Source of the DNA: an uncultured Eubacteriales bacterium | GTDB lineage: Bacteria; Bacillota; Clostridia; Oscillospirales; Oscillospiraceae | Reading direction: 5' to 3' | Assembly: GCA_900553135.1 (NCBI GenBank) | Contig: USCO01000063.1 | Location: 1-11,399, forward strand | Length of the DNA stretch: 11,399 bases | Shown: positions 6,378 through 11,399 of the stretch, one piece after another | Layout of the letters: each line of letters begins with the position of its first letter | Position numbering within the stretch: position 1 is the first letter of the stretch | The notes under the pieces: generated by a model | Databases searched by the model: none | Told to the model about the DNA's origin: nothing | Seen by the model: the letters and a program-made list of their open reading frames with translations, nothing else | Position numbers and translations under genes: made by a program

Positions 6378-7598
6378 TTATTTGCTGTGCTGCTCCAGCC
6401 ACTCCATGGCGCAATTGGCGTGGATGGCCGCGCCCTTGTAGAACACGCTCTCATCCAGCACCATGTTGGGGTTGTGGTGGGGATACTGGTCGGGGCCGCC
6501 GGCGCCCAGGATCAGGAAGGCGCTGGGGACCTGCTCGGCCACGTAGCTGAAGTCCTCGGTGCCCGACATGGGGACGGTGACTTCAATGTTCTCCTTGCCC
6601 ACCACCTCGGCAATGGCGGGGAGGAAGCACTGGGTGGTCTCCTCGTCGGTGTAGGTGCAGGGGCAGTTGAACATGGTGATCTCGTACTGGCCCCGCCAGG
6701 CCTTGGTGTAGGCGTCCACGATCTGGGGCAGGCGCTCCAGCACGTGCTTGCGGGCGTTGACGTCGTAGGTGCGCAGGCCGATCTGCAGGTCGGCGGAGTC
6801 GGGCAGGATGTTCACCGCGGTGCCCGAGCGGAACACGCCGCCGGACAGGGTGGCCACCGCCTGGGGAGAGATCTCCCGGGTCATGAGCAGATTCAGGGCG
6901 GTGTAGATCTGGTTGGCGATCATGATGGGGTCCACACACAGGTCGGGAGCGGAGGTGTGGCCGCCCTTGCCCTGAATGCGGATGGCAAAGGTGTCCAGAG
7001 AGGAGCTGGCCACGCCGGTGCAGTAGGTGACCTTGCCCACCGGGGTGGTAGAGAAGATGTGGATGGCCAGGGCGGCGTCCACCTTGGGATTTTGCAGCAG
7101 GCCGTCGTCGATCATGGTCTTGGAGCCGTAGCCCATCTCCTCGCCGGGCTGGAACATGAGCTTGACGGTGCCCTTCAGCTCAGACTCGTGGTCCTTCAGC
7201 AGCTTGGCGGCCCCCAGCAGCATGGCGGCGTGGGTGTCGTGGCCGCACATGTGGCTGCAGGAGCGCTTGGAGCAGAAGGACAGGCCGTTGGTCTCCTCCA
7301 TGGGCAGGGCGTCAAAGTCGGCCCGCAGCAGGATGCAGGGGGAGCCGCTGCCGATGGTGGCCACCACGCCGGTGGAGGCCTTCATGTCGGGGAAACCCAT
7401 CTTGATGTACTTCTGGCGCACCGCCTCGTCCATCACGCCGCAGTGATGGGGCTCAATGCCCATTTCCCGCAGGCGCTTCTCGATGTAAGCTGCCGACTCG
7501 GGCAGGTCCATGCCCACCTCGGGGATCTGGTGGAGGTAGCGCCGGTCGGCCACGATCTGTTCCTGGAGCGCTTTGGCCTCCTGCAACAATTCTTTCAT
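6378..7598 (-). CDS. M20D-family amidohydrolase (N-acyl amino acid / hippurate-type hydrolase)
   Basis: This 406-residue cytosolic metalloenzyme belongs to the M20D group (IAA-amino-acid, hippurate and aminobenzoyl-glutamate hydrolases), which release an amino acid or aromatic amine from an N-acyl conjugate. The dinuclear metal ligands are recognisable: Cys118 and His120 in MCGHDTHAAM, Glu153-Glu154 in FQPGEE (catalytic base plus ligand), His180 in AIHIFS, and His374/His375 near the C-terminus. The dimerisation/lid domain lies between, with GKGGHTSAPDLCVDPI (210-225). The motif GTEDFSYVAEQVPSAF (346-361) is also typical. The ATG at 7598 has AAAGGAG 7 nt upstream. It lies between BrnQ and the YfcC transporter in one operon. 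A carboxypeptidase role is possible but M20D hydrolases usually act on N-acyl amino acids. Specificity cannot be fixed from sequence. Confidence 0.92.
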   Translation of the reverse strand: MKELLQEAKALQEQIVADRRYLHQIPEVGMDLPESAAYIEKRLREMGIEPHHCGVMDEAVRQKYIKMGFPDMKASTGVVATIGSGSPCILLRADFDALPMEETNGLSFCSKRSCSHMCGHDTHAAMLLGAAKLLKDHESELKGTVKLMFQPGEEMGYGSKTMIDDGLLQNPKVDAALAIHIFSTTPVGKVTYCTGVASSSLDTFAIRIQGKGGHTSAPDLCVDPIMIANQIYTALNLLMTREISPQAVATLSGGVFRSGTAVNILPDSADLQIGLRTYDVNARKHVLERLPQIVDAYTKAWRGQYEITMFNCPCTYTDEETTQCFLPAIAEVVGKENIEVTVPMSGTEDFSYVAEQVPSAFLILGAGGPDQYPHHNPNMVLDESVFYKGAAIHANCAMEWLEQHSK

Positions 7599-7643
7599 CT
7601 GGAGTCTCCTTTCTGGCTGAAACCATTTGCAAATATGGGGGCG

Positions 7644-7671
7644 CCCTGTCCGGCCCGCAGACCGGACAGGG
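7644..7671. repeat. 10-bp stem-loop between brnQ and the M20 gene
   Basis: CCCTGTCCGG (7644-7653) and CCGGACAGGG (7662-7671) form a perfect stem with an 8-nt loop, 8 nt after the brnQ stop on the minus strand. There is no U-tract behind it in either direction, so it is not a standard intrinsic terminator. It may stabilise or partition the operon mRNA. Confidence 0.6.
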
Positions 7672-7679
7672 GCAAAAAC

Positions 7680-9014
7680 TTACGCTTGGGAAGCCGGGGC
7701 GGATTTGCCCTTCACCGCGGCGTAGATCACAGCGCCCACCACAAAGCCCACCACAGAGGGGATGAGCCAGTCAAAGCCCAGGCTGCTCAGGGGGATGAGG
7801 GACATGAGGTGATCCAGAGCGTCGGTGGAGATGCTGTGCAGGCCGTTGGCACGGGCCACCACAAAGGCGTCATAGGCGCTGACGATGGTAGCCATGTAGA
7901 CCGCACCCTTCCAGGCGCCGTCGTTGGGGACCAGCCGCTTGCAGGTACCCAGGACGGTCATGACCACGGACATGGGGAAGATCAGGGTGAACAGGGGGCC
8001 GGAGAAGGCCAGCACGTTGCTCACGCCGGTGGCGGACATGAGGAAGATGATGGCGGTGATAACCAGGGCGATGATCCGGTAGGGAACCTTGCCCCGGGTC
8101 CACTCCAGCACCCAGTCGGAGGCGGTGGCGATCATGCCGGCGGCGGTGGTGAAGCAGGCAAAGATCACGGCGATGGCCAGAACCACGATGCCGCCGTAGC
8201 CGGCCAGCTTCTGGACCAGGCCGTTGAGCAGAGCGGTGGAGTCCATGTCAGGGGCGAAGTAGGCGGTGCCGCAGGCGCCCAGCCAGCACAGGCCGCCGTA
8301 GACGACCACCAGGATGATGAAGGCCACGCCGATGGCACGGACCAGGATGTTCTTCTGGTCTTTGTACTCGGTGTATCCCTTGGCCCGGATGCTGCCCAGG
8401 AAGATGCCCGCGCAGATGAGGCCGGTGGGGATGTCGCCGGTGTTGTAGGCGGTGAGGGTGGCGTAGGTAAAGGCGTTGTCCACGGTGCCGCCGGAGGGGG
8501 AACCGATGGGCATGGCAAAGACCAGAACCACGATGATGAGCAGCGCCACCAAAAGAATGGGGGTGGCGTAGGCGCCGATCATGTCGATGACCTTGGAGCG
8601 GTTGCTGGCGAAGAAGTAAGCCAGGGCAAAGAAGATCAGCAGAAAGACCACATTGGCCCAGCTGGGTACGTTGGGGAAGATGCCCCGCATACCCGTCTCA
8701 CAGGCCACCGCGCCGCAGCGGGGGATGGTGCCGAAGAGGACGATGAGCAGGCCCACCACCCGGAACATCTGGTGCCACCAGGAGTTGATGTGCCGGGACA
8801 GGTCCACAAAGTCGCTGCCCATATTGACCACGGCGTACATGGCCAGCATGGGGAAGAAGATGCCGGTGAGGGTCATGCCCAGGATGCCAGGGATGACATC
8901 GGCACCGGTGTTGATGCCGATTGCGGGAGGAAAGATCAGGTTGCCCGCGCCGAAGAAGATGGCGAACATAGCAAACCCTAGTACCAGAGTGTCACGTGTC
9001 CGCCCCTGTTTCAT
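7680..9014 (-). CDS. brnQ: Branched-chain amino acid:cation symporter, BrnQ/LIVCS family
   Basis: This 444-residue membrane protein has about 12 hydrophobic segments. The N-terminal hallmark FAMFAIFFGAGNLIFPPAIG (14-33) and the later segment SATGVSNVLAFSGPLFTLIF are characteristic of BrnQ carriers, which import leucine, isoleucine and valine with Na+ or H+. The central part is somewhat unlike the best-known members, so a related hydrophobic amino acid could be the substrate. The start codon overlaps the stop of the amidohydrolase gene (ATGA, 4 nt) and its ribosome site AAGGAGG lies inside the last amidohydrolase codons, indicating tight translational coupling. In this operon it may import amino acids or amino-acid conjugates alongside the hydrolases. 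A hairpin lies directly after the stop. Confidence 0.9.
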   Translation of the reverse strand: MKQGRTRDTLVLGFAMFAIFFGAGNLIFPPAIGINTGADVIPGILGMTLTGIFFPMLAMYAVVNMGSDFVDLSRHINSWWHQMFRVVGLLIVLFGTIPRCGAVACETGMRGIFPNVPSWANVVFLLIFFALAYFFASNRSKVIDMIGAYATPILLVALLIIVVLVFAMPIGSPSGGTVDNAFTYATLTAYNTGDIPTGLICAGIFLGSIRAKGYTEYKDQKNILVRAIGVAFIILVVVYGGLCWLGACGTAYFAPDMDSTALLNGLVQKLAGYGGIVVLAIAVIFACFTTAAGMIATASDWVLEWTRGKVPYRIIALVITAIIFLMSATGVSNVLAFSGPLFTLIFPMSVVMTVLGTCKRLVPNDGAWKGAVYMATIVSAYDAFVVARANGLHSISTDALDHLMSLIPLSSLGFDWLIPSVVGFVVGAVIYAAVKGKSAPASQA

Positions 9015-10627
9015 TTTGCTGCCTCCTTATCATAGATCTTCAGGCCGTTGGAATAGGTCTGAAGGACGTAGACCTGATCGATGCGCTCGGGCTCCACCGC
9101 GAGAATGTCCTCGCTGAGCACGGCGAAGTCGGCGTGATAACCAGCCTTCAGCTGGCCGATCTCGGGGATGCCCGCCACCATGGCGGCCTCTCGGGTGTAC
9201 AGCCGGATGGCGGTCTCAATGTCCACCGCCTGGCCCTGGCCGCAGTCGTAGCCATCCCAGGCCTTGCGGGTGACGCCGCCCTTGATGCAGGGGAAGGGAT
9301 CGGAGGGCACCGCCCAGGAGGTGGCGGGGGCGTCGGTGGAGAAGCACAGAGGCACGCCCTGCTCCAGCATGGTTTTCACGGGATAGGAGTTCTCGATGCG
9401 CTCAGGAGCCAGGTTGGCCCGGTAGCTCTCGATTTCCGCGTACAGGAAGATGGGCTGGGTGGCCACGGCGATGCCCTTCTCGGCGCAGCGGCTGATGGCC
9501 CGCTCGGAGGGCTCGGTGACATGCTCCAGACGCAGGTGGGGAACGTCGCCCTGGGTCCACTTCTCGTCGCCGTAGACCCGGTCCACAATGCGATCAATGG
9601 CCCGGCCGCCCATGGCGTGCATAGACAGCTGACACTGATGCTCCTTGCAGTAGGTGAGGGCGCTTTCGATGAGGAAGTCGGAGCAGACGGGCAGACCCAC
9701 ATCGGAGTCGGAACCCAGGTAGGGCTCGTTCATCCAGGCGGGGCGGCCGGACACGCTGCCGTCGCCGATGAGCTTGAGGCCCGCGGCGAAGATCTGCTGG
9801 CTGCGGTCGAACTGGGACTGGGGCAGCTGAAGGCTGTTGTCCTCCGCAAAGAAGTCCCACATGTAGTAAATGCCAACCTTCTGGGCAAAGCCCTTCTCAG
9901 CGGCCTTGGTGTAGATGCCGTAGTTGTCGCCGGGGTCCAGGTTGCCCATGTCGCAGATGGCGGTGATGCCCTGGGAGGAGAGCAGCTGGCCCAGATCCAC
10001 CACCAGGTCCACCTTCTGCTCCTCGGTGGTCTCGGGGATCAGAGGTGTGACCAGGTTGCGGGCGTTCTCACGGAGCACACCGGTGGGCTCGCCGTTCTCG
10101 TCCCGGTCGATCTTGCCGCCCTGGGGATCGGGGGTGTCCTTGGTGATCCCGGCCAGCTCCAGGGCTTTGCTGTTGACGCAGCGGATGTGGCCGCAGGTGC
10201 GGATGATGGAGACGGGGGAGTCGCTGCAGCCCTCGTCCAGATCCCAGCGGGTGGGGGAGCGGCCTTCGGCCAGCTTGCCCTCGTCATAGCCCCAGCCTTC
10301 GATCCACTTGCCGGGGCCCTGTTCCTCACGGACCCGACGGATCTCGGCCTTCAGCTCTTCGATGGAATGTACCTTGGGGGGCAGACTGGAGATCTTCTTG
10401 CTGAAGTCAGCCAGCATGACCGGGTGCATGTGGGCGTCCACAAAGCCGGGAATGACCCGCTTGCCCTGCAGGTCTACCGTCTCATAGGAGCCGGCGGGCA
10501 GCTGGTCCTGGGGACCGACCCAGGCGATGCGGCCGTTTTCCACCAGCATAGCCTCGGCATAAGGGTTGGCGTCGTCTGCGGTAAAGATCTTACCATTGAT
10601 ATAGGCAATATTCCTATTAGCGTGCAT
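9011..10627 (-). CDS. Metal-dependent amidohydrolase, Amidohydro_3 (YtcJ-like) family
   Basis: This 538-residue protein is an amidohydrolase-superfamily TIM-barrel enzyme of the Amidohydro_3 type. Expected metal and catalytic residues are visible: His66 and His68 in GFVDAHMHP, a lysine in GLKLIGDGS (Lys285, the likely carboxylated bridging lysine), His337 in LSMHAMGGRA, His369 in LRLEHV and Asp432 in FSTDAP. The small beta-sandwich is built from both termini (7-60 and 490-531, including GYHADFAVLSEDIL). Start: the ATG at 10627 has AAAGGGGG 9 nt upstream and begins MHANRNIAYINGKIFTADD. The longer frame from 10675 is excluded because its ATG lies inside the -24 promoter element, upstream of the predicted transcript start. 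No signal peptide is seen, so it should be cytosolic. It is the first gene of a sigma-54-driven operon. Family members hydrolyse varied N-substituted amides; the real substrate is unknown. Confidence 0.9.
   Translation of the reverse strand: MHANRNIAYINGKIFTADDANPYAEAMLVENGRIAWVGPQDQLPAGSYETVDLQGKRVIPGFVDAHMHPVMLADFSKKISSLPPKVHSIEELKAEIRRVREEQGPGKWIEGWGYDEGKLAEGRSPTRWDLDEGCSDSPVSIIRTCGHIRCVNSKALELAGITKDTPDPQGGKIDRDENGEPTGVLRENARNLVTPLIPETTEEQKVDLVVDLGQLLSSQGITAICDMGNLDPGDNYGIYTKAAEKGFAQKVGIYYMWDFFAEDNSLQLPQSQFDRSQQIFAAGLKLIGDGSVSGRPAWMNEPYLGSDSDVGLPVCSDFLIESALTYCKEHQCQLSMHAMGGRAIDRIVDRVYGDEKWTQGDVPHLRLEHVTEPSERAISRCAEKGIAVATQPIFLYAEIESYRANLAPERIENSYPVKTMLEQGVPLCFSTDAPATSWAVPSDPFPCIKGGVTRKAWDGYDCGQGQAVDIETAIRLYTREAAMVAGIPEIGQLKAGYHADFAVLSEDILAVEPERIDQVYVLQTYSNGLKIYDKEAAK
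9022..9028 (-). promoter_or_regulatory. Ribosome binding site of brnQ, inside the amidohydrolase gene
   Basis: AAGGAGG on the minus strand is 7 nt before the brnQ ATG (9014-9012) and is read in the upstream gene as part of the codons for Asp-Lys-Glu-Ala. With the ATGA overlap it shows coupled translation. Confidence 0.85.
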
Positions 10628-10663
10628 AGAGCACAGCCCCCTTTCTGTGATAACTGTATAAAC

Positions 10664-10679
10664 AGCAAATAGCATGCCA
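10664..10679 (-). promoter_or_regulatory. Sigma-54 (RpoN) -24/-12 promoter of the amidohydrolase operon
   Basis: On the minus strand the sequence reads TGGCATG-CTAT-TTGCT: the -24 box TGGCATG is at 10679-10673 and the -12 box TTGC at 10668-10665. The invariant GG and GC are exactly 10 nt apart, as required by sigma-54. Transcription should start near 10653, giving a leader of about 26 nt before the ATG at 10627. The gene immediately upstream encodes a sigma-54 enhancer-binding activator, which independently supports the call. Confidence 0.9.
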
Positions 10680-10727
10680 AGAAAAAGAAAAATGGCGCTG
10701 ATATCCGCTTTTGGATTTCAGCGCCAT
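10680..10727 (-). terminator. Intrinsic terminator between the sigma-54 activator gene and the operon promoter
   Basis: On the minus strand ATGGCGCTGAAATCC (10727-10713) pairs with GGATATCAGCGCCAT (10706-10692), 15-nt arms with one mismatch and a 6-nt loop, followed by TTTTTCTTTTTCTT. It is a strong terminator that would end the activator transcript. Its T-tract ends directly against the -24 box, so readthrough into the operon should be blocked. Confidence 0.88.
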
Positions 10728-10745
10728 CGCTTTTCCTAAGTGTAA

Positions 10746-10761
10746 TGGCAGATATTCGCCA
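10746..10761. promoter_or_regulatory. Imperfect dyad TGGC-N8-GCCA, candidate activator site
   Basis: TGGCAGATATTCGCCA matches its own reverse complement at 12 of 16 positions. Its centre is about 100 bp upstream of the predicted sigma-54 start, within the usual range of enhancers. Binding is inferred only. Confidence 0.3.
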
Positions 10762-10783
10762 ATGTCAAGGGAAAAGGGATCAC

Positions 10784-10797
10784 TTTATCAGGATAAA
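10784..10797. promoter_or_regulatory. Perfect 6-bp dyad TTTATC-AG-GATAAA, candidate activator site
   Basis: TTTATC (10784-10789) and GATAAA (10792-10797) are exact inverted copies 2 bp apart, centred about 137 bp upstream of the predicted sigma-54 start. It lies in non-coding DNA and could be an enhancer for the activator or another operator. Function is not shown. Confidence 0.35.
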
Positions 10798-10861
10798 CAA
10801 ATTGAAGGGAACAGAGGAAATGAAAACTGGGGAAAGTGCCTATGGAATTCGAAAATAAAAA

Positions 10862-10900
10862 TTTTTTGATTAAAAATCAAAAAAATTTGATAAAATCAAA
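10862..10900. promoter_or_regulatory. Two tandem A/T-rich dyads, candidate enhancer pair
   Basis: Dyad one is TTTTTTGATT-AAA-AATCAAAAAA (10862-10884, 10-bp arms); dyad two is TTTGAT-AAA-ATCAAA (10886-10900). Their centres are 20 bp apart, about two helical turns, and both share the TTTGAT/ATCAAA half-site. They lie about 220 and 240 bp upstream of the predicted sigma-54 start and the second overlaps the last codons and stop of the activator gene. They could be enhancers or a weak first terminator of the activator mRNA (hairpin then TTTATTTT on the minus strand). Low complexity makes chance dyads more likely. Confidence 0.4.
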
Positions 10901-11399
10901 ATTTTTGTTTTTCTTTGAGCCCCAGTTTTTCCATGCGGTATTGAAGCTTCTGGGGGGAGATGGACAGCTTCTCCGCTGCGGCGTTCAAACGGTTGGTTTG
11001 GCTGAGGGCGGCGGAGATGATATCCCGCTCATACTGCCGCAGCAGGGCGTTCAGGTCCACCTTTCCCTGGCTTACCATCTCCTGTACCTGCTGGGGGGAT
11101 GGGGCGTGCTGAGGTGTGGGCGGGGCAGCCGGCGCGGCGGCGGGGGATTCCTGCTCCGGCTGGAAGCGGGAGAGGAGCTCCTGTACCGATTTCAGGGTGA
11201 TGAGGGAGCTGGTCTCAATGTTGAAGGCCCCCTCGATGGTGTTTTTTAACTCCCGGATGTTGCCCGGCCAGGACCAGCGGGTGAACAGGTCCTGGGTCAT
11301 GAGACTCAGTCCCTGGATGTGCTTGCCCATTTTCTGGTTGTACCGGTCAATGTAGTGCTGGGCCAGCAGAAGGATGTCCTCCGGCCGCTCCCGCAGAGG
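10896..11399 (-). CDS. Sigma-54-dependent enhancer-binding activator, C-terminal part (5' partial)
   Basis: The frame is open to the window edge; 167 residues are seen. The first residues, PLRERPEDILLLAQHYI, and WSWPGNIRELKNTIEGA (residues 42-58) are the signature end of the AAA+ sigma-54 interaction domain, with the sensor II region. A Pro/Ala/Gln-rich linker of about 25 residues follows (around 80-104), then a Fis-type helix-turn-helix (about 116-161), RDIISAALSQTNRLNAAAEK with SPQKLQYRMEKLGL. The protein remodels sigma-54 RNA polymerase with ATP after binding enhancer DNA. Sensor domain and the GAFTGA loop are outside the window, so the inducing signal is unknown. It lies upstream on the same strand as a sigma-54 promoter, so it is very probably the dedicated activator of the amidohydrolase operon. 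Confidence 0.93.
   Translation of the reverse strand, partial: PLRERPEDILLLAQHYIDRYNQKMGKHIQGLSLMTQDLFTRWSWPGNIRELKNTIEGAFNIETSSLITLKSVQELLSRFQPEQESPAAAPAAPPTPQHAPSPQQVQEMVSQGKVDLNALLRQYERDIISAALSQTNRLNAAAEKLSISPQKLQYRMEKLGLKEKQKF

Noticed and set aside
7644..7671. Stem-loop considered as an intrinsic terminator after brnQ
   Set aside because: No run of T follows it on either strand, so termination is not supported.
4884..10672. Three long plus-strand open frames (4884-6347, 6354-8981, 8996-10672) lying opposite the minus-strand operon
   Set aside because: Their translations are rich in His, Gly, Asp, Val and Gln with no recognisable domain, and no family-like pattern. They arise because G/C-ending codons on the minus strand remove stops from the opposite frame. 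The minus-strand frames carry clear family motifs and good ribosome sites.
10628..10675. N-terminal extension of the amidohydrolase from the ATG at 10675
   Set aside because: That ATG is part of the -24 element and lies upstream of the predicted transcription start; the extra 16 residues do not fit the family, while the ATG at 10627 has a purine-rich ribosome site.
10836..11249. Plus-strand open frame over the sigma-54 activator gene
   Set aside because: It is the shadow of the activator's coding frame; no ribosome site or domain supports it.

Overview
The window is GC-rich, with strong G/C bias at third codon positions and near-perfect AGGAGG-type ribosome sites about 7 nt before most starts. 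The protein families (CdaR/PucR-type regulator, MOFRL glycerate kinase, TPP-riboswitch-controlled thiamine ABC importer, BrnQ, YfcC, M20 amidohydrolase, sigma-54 activator) fit a high-GC anaerobic Firmicute, most likely a gut clostridium of the Oscillospiraceae type. That assignment is inferred from style and content only. No mobile element, rRNA, tRNA or CRISPR array was seen.

Plus strand, 3-1779: the 3' end of a CdaR/PucR-family transcriptional regulator is followed after 4 nt by a type-2 glycerate kinase. This is the usual regulator-plus-kinase pair of glycerate/sugar-diacid use.

Plus strand, 1791-4881: a complete thiamine-related transport operon. It has a sigma-A-type promoter, a TPP riboswitch, an intrinsic terminator as expression platform, then a small MTH1187-type thiamine-binding protein, an ABC permease, a THI5/NMT1-like lipoprotein and an ABC ATPase. 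A strong terminator ends it and also serves the converging minus-strand operon. Under high TPP the leader should terminate and switch off import of thiamine or its pyrimidine precursor.

Minus strand, 10679 down to 4890: a four-gene operon encoding a metal-dependent amidohydrolase (Amidohydro_3/YtcJ type), a BrnQ branched-chain amino-acid transporter, an M20D amidohydrolase/deacylase and a YfcC-type transporter. The first gene is preceded by a textbook -24/-12 sigma-54 promoter (TGGCATG-N4-TTGCT). The gene just upstream, on the same strand and cut by the window end, is a sigma-54 enhancer-binding activator with its Fis-type DNA-binding domain visible. Between the two lie an intrinsic terminator that abuts the -24 box and several dyads that could be activator sites. 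The inferred role is inducible uptake and hydrolysis of N-acylated amino acids, peptides or related amides; the substrate cannot be read from the sequence.

The most interesting region is the 268 bp between the activator and the amidohydrolase (10628-10895), where terminator, sigma-54 promoter and candidate enhancers are packed together. The long plus-strand open frames that cover the minus-strand operon are composition artefacts.
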